Positions 18,498-26,864 of a stretch of 64,000 nucleotides of DNA are shown here, in pieces (position 1 is the first letter of the stretch; each line of letters opens with the position of its first letter). The DNA comes from Thalassospira profundimaris. Its GTDB lineage: Bacteria > Pseudomonadota > Alphaproteobacteria > Rhodospirillales > Thalassospiraceae. The stretch spans positions 278,793 through 342,792 of the forward strand of contig NZ_JPWH01000002.1 in NCBI RefSeq assembly GCF_003326755.1. The letters run 5' to 3'. The notes beneath the pieces are model-generated. The model was not told the DNA's origin and searched no databases. It was given only the letters and a program-made list of their open reading frames with translations. The position numbers and the translations under genes are program-made.

Positions 18498-19721
18498 ATG
18501 AACGAGCTTAAAGCAAAGCCGATTTATCTGGACTATCAGGCGACAACGCCGACCGACCCGCGTGTCGTGGATGCCATGCTGCCTTATTTTTATGAAAAAT
18601 TCGGCAATGCCCACTCGCGCAACCATTCCTTTGGCTGGGAAGCCGAAGACGCGGTCGAGCTTGCCCGCGGGCAGGTCGCCTCGATTATCGGTGCATCATC
18701 CAAGGAAATTATTTTTACCTCGGGTGCGACGGAATCCAACAACCTGGCCCTTAAGGGCGTGATGAAGTTTTACGGCAAGAAAAAGCCGCATCTCATCACC
18801 ACCGTGACGGAACATAAATGTGTTCTCGACAGTGCCCGCCATCTCGAACAGGAAGGGTACAAAGTGACCTATCTTCCGGTTCAGCAGAATGGCCTGGTTG
18901 ACCTTGAGCAGCTTAAAGCCGCGATCACCGATGAAACGGCCCTGGTTTCGATCATGGCGGTTCATAACGAAATCGGTGTGATCCAGCCGCTGAAGGAAAT
19001 TGGTGAAATTTGCCGCGAACGTGGTGTGTTCTTCCACTGCGATGCCGCCCAGGCAGTTGGCAAAATTCCGCTGGATGTCAATGACATGAAAATTGACCTG
19101 ATGTCGATTTCGGGTCACAAGATTTATGGCCCGAAAGGCATTGGTGCCCTGTTTGTCCGCCGTCGTCCGCGGGTGCGTGTTGTCGCCCAGATCACCGGTG
19201 GTGGTCAGGAACGCGGCATGCGTTCGGGAACGTTGCCGACCCCGCTGATCGTGGGTCTTGGCAAGGCATGTGACATTGCCCAGAACGAAATGGCCGAAGA
19301 AAACGCCCGCATCATGGAATTGCGGAACTATACGCTCAACCGTTTCCGTGAACGTCTGGCCGACATTTACCTGAATGGCGACGAGGAAAACCGCGTTGCC
19401 GGAAATCTCAATATCTCTTTTGCCTATGTCGAGGGTGAAAGCCTTCTGATGGGGATCAAGAATATTGCGGTATCCTCGGGTTCCGCCTGCACCTCTGCGT
19501 CGCTCGAGCCGTCCTATGTGCTGCGTGCCCTGGGTGTTGACGAAGAACTTGCCCATACCTCGCTTCGTATCGGCATTGGTCGCTTTACCACCCGCGAAGA
19601 ACTCGACCAGGCTGTTGATGCGATCTGCAACGAAGTGGAACGTCTGCGTGACATGAGCCCGCTTTGGGAAATGGCGCAGGAAGGTATCGACATAAAATCG
19701 ATTGAATGGGCCGAGCATTAA
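18498..19721 (+). CDS. iscS: Cysteine desulfurase IscS
   Basis: A 407-residue class I cysteine desulfurase, the main sulfur donor for IscU and for tRNA thiolation through MnmA. PLP lysine in [12 protein letters not shown] (about 206); the long mobile loop [21 protein letters not shown] carries the persulfide cysteine (about 330), and the C terminus ends SIEWAEH, the IscU-binding type of tail. In the operon between the desulfurase paralogue and iscU. Confidence 0.97.
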   Translation: MNELKAKPIYLDYQATTPTDPRVVDAMLPYFYEKFGNAHSRNHSFGWEAEDAVELARGQVASIIGASSKEIIFTSGATESNNLALKGVMKFYGKKKPHLITTVTEHKCVLDSARHLEQEGYKVTYLPVQQNGLVDLEQLKAAITDETALVSIMAVHNEIGVIQPLKEIGEICRERGVFFHCDAAQAVGKIPLDVNDMKIDLMSISGHKIYGPKGIGALFVRRRPRVRVVAQITGGGQERGMRSGTLPTPLIVGLGKACDIAQNEMAEENARIMELRNYTLNRFRERLADIYLNGDEENRVAGNLNISFAYVEGESLLMGIKNIAVSSGSACTSASLEPSYVLRALGVDEELAHTSLRIGIGRFTTREELDQAVDAICNEVERLRDMSPLWEMAQEGIDIKSIEWAEH

Positions 19722-19780
19722 TCGGTAAACGTACTATATTAAAATCAAGAGAGACACAGGACTTCTAGGAGGGTTCTAAA

Positions 19781-20185
19781 ATGGCCTACAGTGAAAAACT
19801 CATCGATCATTATGAAAACCCGCGCAATGTTGGTTCGTTTGACAAAAACGAAACCTCTGTCGGGACCGGCCTTGTTGGCGCTCCGGCATGCGGTGACGTG
19901 ATGAAACTGCAGATCAAGGTTTCGGCAGAAGGCATCATTGAAGATGCGAAATTCAAAACCTTTGGCTGTGGTTCGGCAATTGCGTCCAGCTCGCTGATCA
20001 CGGAATGGGTTAAGGGCAAGACGATTGCCGAAGCCGGTGCGATCAAGAACTCGCAGATTGCCGAAGAACTGGCATTGCCGCCGGTCAAAATTCACTGCTC
20101 GATCCTTGCGGAAGACGCGATCAAGGCCGCGATCAGTGATTACAACACCAAAAACGGCAAAGCCGAGGTTGAAGCGGCTGAATAA
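19781..20185 (+). CDS. iscU: Fe-S cluster assembly scaffold IscU
   Basis: A 134-residue scaffold on which the [2Fe-2S] cluster is built. The three ligand cysteines are in GAPACGDVMKLQ, FGCGSAIASSS and HCSILAEDAI, with the conserved Asp after the first. LPPVKIHCS contains the LPPVK sequence recognised by the chaperone HscA, present downstream. AGGAGG precedes the ATG. Spacing and order are those of a standard isc operon. Confidence 0.97.
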   Translation: MAYSEKLIDHYENPRNVGSFDKNETSVGTGLVGAPACGDVMKLQIKVSAEGIIEDAKFKTFGCGSAIASSSLITEWVKGKTIAEAGAIKNSQIAEELALPPVKIHCSILAEDAIKAAISDYNTKNGKAEVEAAE

Positions 20186-20226
20186 GCCGCTTTATCAACC
20201 GACGATCTGGAGACAAGGAGACCAGG

Positions 20227-20568
20227 ATGGCATTACCGGCCCCTATCAATGTAACACCCAATGCGCTTGAGCATATCAAGGCATTGCTGGAAAGCCGCGG
20301 CAAGCCGTCTGCGGGCATTCGTCTGGGTGTTCGCAGCAAGGGTTGCTCGGGTCTGTCATACACGCTGGAATACGCCGATGACGAAAGCGGATTTGACGAA
20401 GTCGTCCAGCTTGATGACGGCGTGAAGCTGATGATTGATCCCAAGGCGATCATGTTTGTGCTGGGTACCGAAATGGATTATTCGGTCGATAAAATGGAAG
20501 AAGGTTTCGTCTTTCGTAACCCCAATGAAAAAGGGCGTTGCGGCTGCGGGGAATCCTTCCACGTTTAA
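20227..20568 (+). CDS. iscA: A-type Fe-S carrier protein IscA
   Basis: A 113-residue A-type carrier that takes clusters from IscU to target proteins or binds iron. The three conserved cysteines are in SKGCSGLSY and the C-terminal GRCGCGESF. Followed by a long perfect hairpin before hscB. Confidence 0.96.
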   Translation: MALPAPINVTPNALEHIKALLESRGKPSAGIRLGVRSKGCSGLSYTLEYADDESGFDEVVQLDDGVKLMIDPKAIMFVLGTEMDYSVDKMEEGFVFRNPNEKGRCGCGESFHV

Positions 20569-20597
20569 TGTCGCCGGGTTTCCGGCCCTGATCTGGA

Positions 20598-20629
20598 GGT
20601 TGGCCCCGGTGCTTGCGCCGGGGCCAACC
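20598..20629 (+). other. 12-bp perfect hairpin between iscA and hscB
   Basis: The arms 20598-20609 and 20618-20629 are fully complementary (12 bp, GC-rich, 8-nt loop TGCTTGCG). No T-run follows, so it is not a classic terminator; it may be an mRNA processing or stability element separating the iscRSUA part from the chaperone part, or a partial Rho-dependent stop. Confidence 0.7.
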
Positions 20630-20788
20630 CTTGATAGCCGCAAATTTACAGTCGGCTGACAGTCGGCATTTGAAACCCGGAAAACCCGTCAAACAGGGGA
20701 CAGAACGGGTTCCATATGGCGGAAAAGTGCTGTGATCGGCAATATTGCAGTGCCGTTTGCATGACCAAAATACGATACAGGCCAGAAT

Positions 20789-21430
20789 ATGATGACTGCT
20801 GCGTCAGAACAGAGCAAATCCAACCCCAGTGGCGATAAAACCTGCTGGTCCTGCAAGGGGCCGGTGGCGGCGGTTGCGCTGTTTTGTGATACCTGCGGGG
20901 CCATTCAGGCCCCCGGGCAGTTGGATCATTTTGCCCGTTTTGACATCCCGCGTGATTTCAATGTCGATATTGATGCCGTTGAGGCCCAGTACCTCAAGCA
21001 GCAGCAGGCCCTGCACCCGGATCGTTTCGCCACCAAATCGGCGCGCGAAAAATCCCTGTCGCAGCAACAGGCCGCCAGTCTGAATGATGCCTTTGAAACC
21101 CTGAAAAACCCGGTGTCGCGTGCGGAATATATGATGCGCATGAACGGGGTGGAGCCCGAAGGCGGCGAGGGACAAACCGTAAATGACCCCGCCCTGCTGA
21201 TGGAAGCAATGGAAATGCGTGAGGCCCTGGACGATGCCGGGGACCGTGCGGCGATTGATGCGATTATTCGTGATGTGCGCAAAATGGCGCGCGACTGCGA
21301 AAAGGAAGTGGCAACCGCGATCAATGGCGGGGCCTATGATGCGGCCCGCAAATTGACGACGCGGTTGCGTTATCTGTTAAAAATGGCGCAGGAAGCGCGG
21401 GCCAAAAAGGCGCGCTTGGCTGCGGCCTGA
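20789..21430 (+). CDS. hscB: Fe-S co-chaperone HscB
   Basis: A 213-residue J-type co-chaperone delivering IscU to HscA. The J-domain HPD is in ALHPDRFATKS, and the C-terminal three-helix IscU-binding part follows. At the N terminus a CWSCKG...FCDTCG pair forms a zinc-ribbon-like module, as in mitochondrial HSCB and some alphaproteobacterial forms but absent from E. coli HscB. A second ATG directly follows the first. 21 bp before hscA. Confidence 0.94.
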   Translation: MMTAASEQSKSNPSGDKTCWSCKGPVAAVALFCDTCGAIQAPGQLDHFARFDIPRDFNVDIDAVEAQYLKQQQALHPDRFATKSAREKSLSQQQAASLNDAFETLKNPVSRAEYMMRMNGVEPEGGEGQTVNDPALLMEAMEMREALDDAGDRAAIDAIIRDVRKMARDCEKEVATAINGGAYDAARKLTTRLRYLLKMAQEARAKKARLAAA

Positions 21431-21451
21431 CACAAAAAACGGATTGAATTT

Positions 21452-23359
21452 ATGGCTTTGCTGACCATCCACGAACCCGGACAAACCCCGCTTCCTCACG
21501 AGGAAGAACGTAAACTGGCGGTCGGGATCGATTTGGGAACAACCAATTCGGTCGTGGCGATGTCGCGCAACGAAAAATCCGAAGTCCTGCGCAATGCCGA
21601 TGGCGGATCGGCGATTGTGCCCTCGGTCGTGCACTACGCCACGGATGGCACCGTCACTGTTGGCGAGGATGCCCGTGATTTGATCGACAGCGAGGCCAGC
21701 CAGGTGGTGTCCTCGGTCAAGCGGTTGATGGGTCGGGGCCTTGAGGATGTGAAATCGGTGGCGGGAACGCTGCCGTATCATGTTGAAATTCCTGAAACGC
21801 CGACCGATGCAAATGCTGCGGAACCGCAAATGGTGCGGTTGAATGTGGGCAACCGGGTGTTAACGCCGGTCGAGGTATCGGCCGATATTTTACGCACCCT
21901 GAAATCCCGCGCCGAGCAGGCGCTGGAACAGGATGTGGAACAGGCGGTGATTACGGTACCCGCCTATTTTGACGATGCGGCGCGAACGGCCACCAAGGAT
22001 GCCGCCAAACTGGCCGGGATCGAGGTTTTGCGCCTGGTCAACGAACCAACCGCAGCAGCCCTTGCCTATGGCCTCGATAACGGGGCAGAGGGGCTTTATG
22101 CCGTTTATGATCTTGGTGGCGGCACCTTTGATATTTCGCTTCTGAAAATGCAAAAGGGCGTTTTTCAGGTGAAATCCACCGGTGGTGATGCGGCCCTGGG
22201 CGGTGATGATTTTGATCATGTGATTGTCGAAACCATTTTGGCCGCCCGCAAGGAACAGGGCATTGTCGATACGATCGATTCTTCCGCGGCCAAGCGTCTG
22301 CTGAAAATTGCCCGCGCCATCAAGGAAGCCCTGACCGATCAGGACCAGGTGGATGTTGCGGTGGACATTAATGATGCCGAAACCACGCACCGCGTCACCC
22401 GTGCCGATTTTGATGCCATGATCGCGCCGATGATTGCGCGCACGGTATCGATCACCGAACAGGTGCTCGATGATGCCGATATATTGCCCGAAGATGTGAA
22501 GGGTGTGGTGCTGGTCGGTGGTTCTACGCGCGTGCCCGCAGTGCGTGAAGCTGTTGCCAGCCTGTTTGAGCAGGAGCCGCTTTCCAATATTGACCCGGAC
22601 GAAGTGGTTGCCGTCGGTGCCGCCCTGCAGGCGGAGGCGCTCACGGGCGGGTCCGATAACCTGTTGTTGGATGTTATTCCGCTGTCACTGGGCCTGGAAA
22701 CAATGGGCGGGATCGTTGAAAAGGTGATTGACCGCAACACGCCGATCCCGGTCGCCAAGGGCCAGGAATTCACCACCTATCAGGATGGCCAGAGTGCCAT
22801 GATGATCCATGTGGTGCAGGGTGAACGCGAAATGGTCGATCAGTGCCGCTCGCTTGCGCGCTTTGTGCTCAGCGGTATTCCGCCAATGGCGGCGGGGGCG
22901 GCGCGCATCCGTGTGACTTTTCAGGTCGATGCCGATGGGTTGTTAACCGTTTCCGCCCGTGAAGAAACCACGGGGGTCGAGCAGGAAGTGGCCGTTAAGC
23001 CCACCTATGGCATTAGCGAAAACGACATGGCCAATATGCTGCGTGACAGTATGGTCCATGCCCGTGACGATATGGAACTGCGCCTGCTGACCGAAGCGCG
23101 GGTAGAGGCACGGCGCAATATTCTGGCTGTCCAGGCGGCCATGAAGGCCGATGTCGAATTGCTGGATGATGAAGACACTGCCGCCATAAACGCTGCCGTC
23201 GCTGAACTGGAAGCCGCCATGCAGGGTGATGACCGCCAGGTGATCAATGATCTGGCCGAAGCACTGGACACCGCATCGCGCCCCTTTGCCGAAAAGCGCA
23301 TGGATCGGGGGATCCGCCGGGCGCTGGCGGGCCAGAATGTAAACAATGTCAGCCCGTGA
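21452..23359 (+). CDS. hscA: Fe-S cluster assembly Hsp70 chaperone HscA
   Basis: A 635-residue specialised Hsp70 that uses ATP to help release the cluster from IscU. The ATPase domain has [13 protein letters not shown] (about 26), [13 protein letters not shown] and [11 protein letters not shown]; the substrate-binding domain follows. Length slightly exceeds E. coli HscA (616). Directly follows hscB, its co-chaperone. Confidence 0.96.
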   Translation: MALLTIHEPGQTPLPHEEERKLAVGIDLGTTNSVVAMSRNEKSEVLRNADGGSAIVPSVVHYATDGTVTVGEDARDLIDSEASQVVSSVKRLMGRGLEDVKSVAGTLPYHVEIPETPTDANAAEPQMVRLNVGNRVLTPVEVSADILRTLKSRAEQALEQDVEQAVITVPAYFDDAARTATKDAAKLAGIEVLRLVNEPTAAALAYGLDNGAEGLYAVYDLGGGTFDISLLKMQKGVFQVKSTGGDAALGGDDFDHVIVETILAARKEQGIVDTIDSSAAKRLLKIARAIKEALTDQDQVDVAVDINDAETTHRVTRADFDAMIAPMIARTVSITEQVLDDADILPEDVKGVVLVGGSTRVPAVREAVASLFEQEPLSNIDPDEVVAVGAALQAEALTGGSDNLLLDVIPLSLGLETMGGIVEKVIDRNTPIPVAKGQEFTTYQDGQSAMMIHVVQGEREMVDQCRSLARFVLSGIPPMAAGAARIRVTFQVDADGLLTVSAREETTGVEQEVAVKPTYGISENDMANMLRDSMVHARDDMELRLLTEARVEARRNILAVQAAMKADVELLDDEDTAAINAAVAELEAAMQGDDRQVINDLAEALDTASRPFAEKRMDRGIRRALAGQNVNNVSP

Positions 23360-23473
23360 AGGGCTGCTGATGAATTGACAAATTGTGTTTCCGGGGCGAT
23401 TGTCCCGGCACATCGCCATAGCGGATCGATAAACAGAGATCGAAACAGATGAAATTCGAGGAGAAAGGCGCAC

Positions 23474-23809
23474 ATGCCCAAGATCGTTTTTGTAGAGCCT
23501 GACGGTACGGAAAAGGAATTCGAGGTCGCCGACGGGTTGTCCGTTCTTGAAGCCGCGCATAAAAACGGCATCGATCTGGAAGGGGCCTGTGAAGGCTCGC
23601 TGGCATGTTCGACCTGCCACGTTGTTGTCGAAGGTGACTGGTTCGACAAACTCGACGAACCCAGCGAAGACGAAGAAGATATGCTGGATCTGGCCTTTGG
23701 CCTGACCGAAACCTCGCGTCTTGGCTGTCAGATTATCATGAGCGACGAACTGGACGGTCTGCGCGTGAAGCTGCCTTCCGCGACCCGCAACATGATGGTC
23801 GATAAATAA
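23474..23809 (+). CDS. fdx: [2Fe-2S] ferredoxin of the ISC system
   Basis: A 111-residue adrenodoxin-type ferredoxin giving electrons for cluster assembly. Ligand cysteines lie in [12 protein letters not shown] and RLGCQI, the C-x5-C-x2-C...C spacing of the ISC ferredoxins. GAGGAGAAAGG precedes the ATG. Between hscA and iscX as expected. Confidence 0.96.
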   Translation: MPKIVFVEPDGTEKEFEVADGLSVLEAAHKNGIDLEGACEGSLACSTCHVVVEGDWFDKLDEPSEDEEDMLDLAFGLTETSRLGCQIIMSDELDGLRVKLPSATRNMMVDK

Positions 23810-23863
23810 TCAGGCCTGTTTGCCGCTTGACCCGTTTTTCCTTCCTTCCCGCGAAAGGGGACG

Positions 23864-24064
23864 ATGATGCGCTGGACAGATACCATCGATATCGCGATCG
23901 AACTTGAAGAAGCCCATCCTGACAAGGATAACCTGCATCTTCGCTTTACCGATTTGCACAAATGGGTATGTGAATTGCCGGGCTTTGATGACGATCCCGA
24001 AGCATCGAACGAAAAAATCCTTGAGGCCATCCAGATGGCCTGGATCGAGGAACGCGAAGATTAA
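23864..24064 (+). CDS. iscX: IscX, acidic Fe-S assembly modulator
   Basis: A 66-residue acidic protein matching IscX (YfhJ): RWTDTIDIAIELEEAHPD, FTDLHKWVCELPGFDDDP and SNEKILEAIQMAW line up with the known family throughout. It binds IscS and tunes desulfurase activity. Two ATGs lie in tandem; the second (23867) has better spacing from AAAGGGG. Last gene of the isc operon, followed by a terminator. Confidence 0.95.
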   Translation: MMRWTDTIDIAIELEEAHPDKDNLHLRFTDLHKWVCELPGFDDDPEASNEKILEAIQMAWIEERED

Positions 24065-24099
24065 GGCCAATTGCCGGATCTTTGCCGATTTTAAAGATG

Positions 24100-24137
24100 G
24101 ACCAGTCCCGCCAACGCGGGCTGGTCTGATCTGTTTT
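24100..24137 (+). terminator. Rho-independent terminator of the isc operon
   Basis: GACCAG-T-CCCGC (24100-24111) pairs with GCGGG-CTGGTC (24116-24126), one bulged T, then TGATCTGTTTTT. It closes the cysE-iscX unit before tenA. Confidence 0.9.
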
Positions 24138-24174
24138 TAAACCGTGATGTTTTTGCAAAACAGGATCAGATGCG

Positions 24175-24873
24175 ATGACCAGCCCCTTTACCGACATTAT
24201 CCCGCAAAGCAGCCTGTTTGGCCGTTTGCGTGCCAATGCGCCGGATGTCTGGCAAAGCTATGTGGATCATGAATTTGTCCGCAAGCTGGGCAATGGGTCC
24301 CTGGCCGAGGAATGTTTTCGCCATTACCTGATCCAGGATTACCTGTTTCTGATCCAGTTTGCCCGTGCCTATGCCCTTGCGGTCTATAAGGCCGATGACC
24401 TGGCCGCCATGCGCCAGTTTTCGCAAACGGTGTCGGCGATTCTCGATATGGAAATGAGCCTGCATCTTGAATTTTGCAAAGGCTGGGGCCTTTCCGAAAG
24501 CGATATTGTCAGCCAGCCGGAAGCCCGCGCAACGGTGGGTTATACTCGCTATGTGCTGGAAAAGGGCCATCAGGGCGATGTGATTGACCTGCATGTGGCT
24601 GTGATGCCCTGTATGGTGGGCTATGCCGAAATCGCAAACCGGTTAATCGCAAGTTCTGATACAAAACTGGACGGTAATCCTTATCGCGCATGGATTGAAA
24701 TGTACGCGTCAGAGGATTTCCAGAATGTTGCCAAGGCGGAAATTGCCTTGCTCGATGCCCTGGCGCAAAAACGCGGCGGCGAAGGCCGCATTGCCGATTT
24801 GACGCAAACCTTTGCGATGGCAAGCCGCCTTGAAGCCGATTTTTGGCAAATGGGCCTTGATCTGGCAAAATAG
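24175..24873 (+). CDS. tenA: TenA-family aminopyrimidine aminohydrolase (thiaminase II)
   Basis: A 232-residue TenA/THI-4 helical protein that hydrolyses thiamine breakdown products to recover hydroxymethylpyrimidine. Seen are FRHYLIQDYLFL with the substrate Asp, the active-site cysteine in AVMPCMVGYAEI (Cys146), and the C-terminal acidic helix. It sits alone between the isc terminator and mnmA. No thi genes lie in the window and no TPP riboswitch core (CTGAGA) is seen upstream. Confidence 0.92.
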   Translation: MTSPFTDIIPQSSLFGRLRANAPDVWQSYVDHEFVRKLGNGSLAEECFRHYLIQDYLFLIQFARAYALAVYKADDLAAMRQFSQTVSAILDMEMSLHLEFCKGWGLSESDIVSQPEARATVGYTRYVLEKGHQGDVIDLHVAVMPCMVGYAEIANRLIASSDTKLDGNPYRAWIEMYASEDFQNVAKAEIALLDALAQKRGGEGRIADLTQTFAMASRLEADFWQMGLDLAK

Positions 24874-25020
24874 GCGACACCGCCCATATGGGCATAACAG
24901 AACAGGCATGACGGTGCAGAAAGACCAAAAGCACCGGAAGCATGACCACGAACACCTGATCAGAGATCGACAATCTGGTCGCCATCGCCTTGACCGATGG
25001 TGGGCCAAGGGAACTTGACG

Positions 25021-26178
25021 ATGAACAGTCTTGGAATAGACAAAGCCCCCGAAGATACCCGCGTGGTTGTAGCCATGTCGGGCGGGGTTGATAGCTCGGC
25101 CGCTGCCGCCCTTTTGAAATCCGAAGGGTATGACGTGGTGGGGATTACCCTGCAACTTTATGATATGGGCGCAAACGCACCATCGCGGGCGAAATCCTGC
25201 TGTGCCGGGCGCGATATTTACGATGCCCGCAAGGTGGCCGAGGATATTGATATTCCCTATTATGTCCTTGATTACGAAAGCCGCTTTCGCGAGGAAGTGA
25301 TCGACGATTTTGCCGATAGCTATTTGCGCGGCGAAACGCCGATTCCCTGCGTGAAATGTAATCAGACCGTCAAATTCCGTGATTTGCTGGAAACCGCCCA
25401 TGATCTGGGGGCGGACTGCATGGCAACCGGCCATTATGTGCAGCGCAAGCTGGGCGCAGGCGGACAGGCGGAACTGCACCGTGCAGCCGATGCCAACCGC
25501 GATCAAAGCTATTTCCTGTTCACCACCACCCAGGACCAGCTTGATTTCCTGCGATTCCCGCTGGGTCATCTGACGTCCAAGGCCGAAACCCGCGCTCTGG
25601 CTGCGCGGTTTGGCCTGGAAGTGGCCGACAAGCCCGATAGCCAGGACATTTGTTTTGTGCCCGATGGCAAATATGCCCGTTTGGTTGAAAAACTGCGTCC
25701 CGAAGCTGGCGAACCGGGCCAGATTGTCGATGTGGATGGCAATGTGATGGGTGATCATCGCGGGCTGATCCATTACACGGTCGGTCAGCGTCGCGGCCTT
25801 AATATCGGTGGTACGGCGGAACCGCTTTATGTGGTGAAACTGGTGCCCGAAACCCGGCAGGTCATTGTTGGCCCGAAATCGGCCCTGGCAAAGCACAGCA
25901 TCTATATCAAGGAACTGAATTGGCTCGGTGCGGCAGCGATTGACCCCGAAGGTGTCGAGGTCGAAGTCAAACTGCGTTCCGCAATGGCGCCGGCCACGGC
26001 AACCATCTATCCGGTGGCCGACGCCCCTGGTCAGGCCCGTATTGATTTGCATGCGCCACAATTTGGCATCGCGCCGGGGCAGGCCGGTGTGATCTATCAG
26101 GGCGACCGTGTGCTGGGCGGCGGCTGGATCAGTAGCCAGGAACATAACAGTGCCACAGATGGTGCCCATGCGGCTTAA
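25021..26178 (+). CDS. mnmA: tRNA-specific 2-thiouridylase MnmA
   Basis: A 385-residue enzyme that thiolates U34 of tRNA-Lys, -Glu and -Gln, using ATP and sulfur relayed from IscS. The PP-loop is SGGVDSS near the N terminus. The two catalytic cysteines are in PIPCVKCN (about 103) and [10 protein letters not shown] (about 199). ATG 25021 is chosen; an in-frame GTG eight codons upstream has no ribosome-binding site. Its place just after the Fe-S operon fits its sulfur source, and tRNA-Lys(TTT), one of its substrates, begins at 63953. Confidence 0.96.
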   Translation: MNSLGIDKAPEDTRVVVAMSGGVDSSAAAALLKSEGYDVVGITLQLYDMGANAPSRAKSCCAGRDIYDARKVAEDIDIPYYVLDYESRFREEVIDDFADSYLRGETPIPCVKCNQTVKFRDLLETAHDLGADCMATGHYVQRKLGAGGQAELHRAADANRDQSYFLFTTTQDQLDFLRFPLGHLTSKAETRALAARFGLEVADKPDSQDICFVPDGKYARLVEKLRPEAGEPGQIVDVDGNVMGDHRGLIHYTVGQRRGLNIGGTAEPLYVVKLVPETRQVIVGPKSALAKHSIYIKELNWLGAAAIDPEGVEVEVKLRSAMAPATATIYPVADAPGQARIDLHAPQFGIAPGQAGVIYQGDRVLGGGWISSQEHNSATDGAHAA

Positions 26179-26491
26179 AATGGCCTCTCGGGGCTGTTGG
26201 CTGGTGTGTACTACATACACCCCTTAACCCGGATTATCGGGCGCGCTGTCATCGCAAATAACGGCGCGCCCGCTATACCATGTCATTCCGCCGGGTTTGC
26301 GCCTGCCATAGCGGGCAGGGGCGGCCCCTTGGGTCCTGTCACAGGGCGTTTTTTCAAGGCTTTGTGCCACTTGCGATTTTATCGGACTCTTTTTTGACAA
26401 AAACGTCAAAAAGGCGCTTGACGGGGGCGGTTCCCTGACGTAAAAACCGCCCCGTTCCGGACAACACGGAACGCCGAAGACAAAGCCATAT
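26179..26491. other. Structured gene-free stretch between mnmA and tRNA-Met
   Basis: No gene is seen. Two GC-rich hairpins are visible: CGGGCGCGC (26238-26246) with GCGCGCCCG (26264-26272), a perfect 9-bp stem, and CCTGCC (26302-26307) with GGCAGG (26314-26319). An AT-type hairpin (26391-26398 with 26405-26412) precedes the tRNA promoter. None has a clear T-run, so how mnmA transcription ends here is unclear. Confidence 0.6.
26418..26446 (+). promoter_or_regulatory. Promoter of tRNA-Met
   Basis: TTGACG (26418-26423), 17-nt spacer, TAAAAA (26441-26446), about 45 bp before the tRNA. The same TTGAC...AAAA layout precedes tRNA-His and tRNA-Lys in this window. Confidence 0.7.
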
Positions 26492-26568
26492 GGCGGAGTA
26501 GCTCAGCTGGTTAGAGCAGCGGAATCATAATCCGCGTGTCGGGGGTTCAAGTCCCTCCTCCGCTACCA
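26492..26568 (+). tRNA. tRNA-Met (CAT)
   Basis: A complete cloverleaf with encoded CCA. The acceptor GGCGGAG pairs with CTCCGCT (first pair G-T), the D arm is GCTC...GAGC, the anticodon stem GCGGA/TCCGC has loop ATCATAA (anticodon CAT), and the T arm is GGGGG TTCAAGT CCCTC. The G1-T72 pair and lack of the initiator C1-A72 mismatch argue for elongator Met; an Ile (lysidine CAT) identity cannot be wholly excluded by eye. Confidence 0.93.
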
Positions 26569-26572
26569 ATTC

Positions 26573-26602
26573 AAAAGCCCGGTTCTGACGAGCCGGGCTT
26601 TT
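26573..26602 (+). terminator. Terminator after tRNA-Met
   Basis: AAAAGCCCGG (26573-26582) pairs perfectly with CCGGGCTTTT (26593-26602), a 10-bp stem ending in four Ts, 5 bp past the tRNA CCA. Confidence 0.88.
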
Positions 26603-26864
26603 GCGTTGGTGCGTTGAAAATGGGCTATAATGCCGCGTGATTTCTCGCGTGAGTTGAGCAATGATTTTGCAAAAGTGCGATGACGATAAAGCGGGACAAC
26701 CTCTCGGCCATAGTCAGCATGCTACATTTTAAAATAAAATTTTACCCGATATTTTTGCCACCTATGTAATTCCTGAACACTGTAAGGGTGGGTTGAGGGG
26801 AAAGTGTTGAAATATGTGCAATTTTTGGTAATTGTTTGATTTGTGATCGTAAAAATAGGGGGGG
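26603..26864. other. AT-rich leader upstream of ParB-like gene
   Basis: About 260 bp without a convincing gene. It probably holds the promoter of the island: TTGAAA near 26807 followed after about 16 nt by TAATTG is one weak candidate. A run of seven Gs ends directly at the tandem ATGs at 26865/26868 and may serve as a crude ribosome-binding site. Confidence 0.45.

Noticed and set aside
18696..19718. 340-codon open frame antisense to iscS
   Set aside because: iscS is certain and the antisense product shows no domain.
24065..24174. TPP riboswitch before tenA
   Set aside because: The conserved CTGAGA core and paired arms are absent; the hairpin there is the isc terminator.
24709..26220. 503-codon open frame antisense to mnmA and tenA
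   Set aside because: Mirror of GC-rich codon usage in a certain gene; no recognisable motif on the antisense product.
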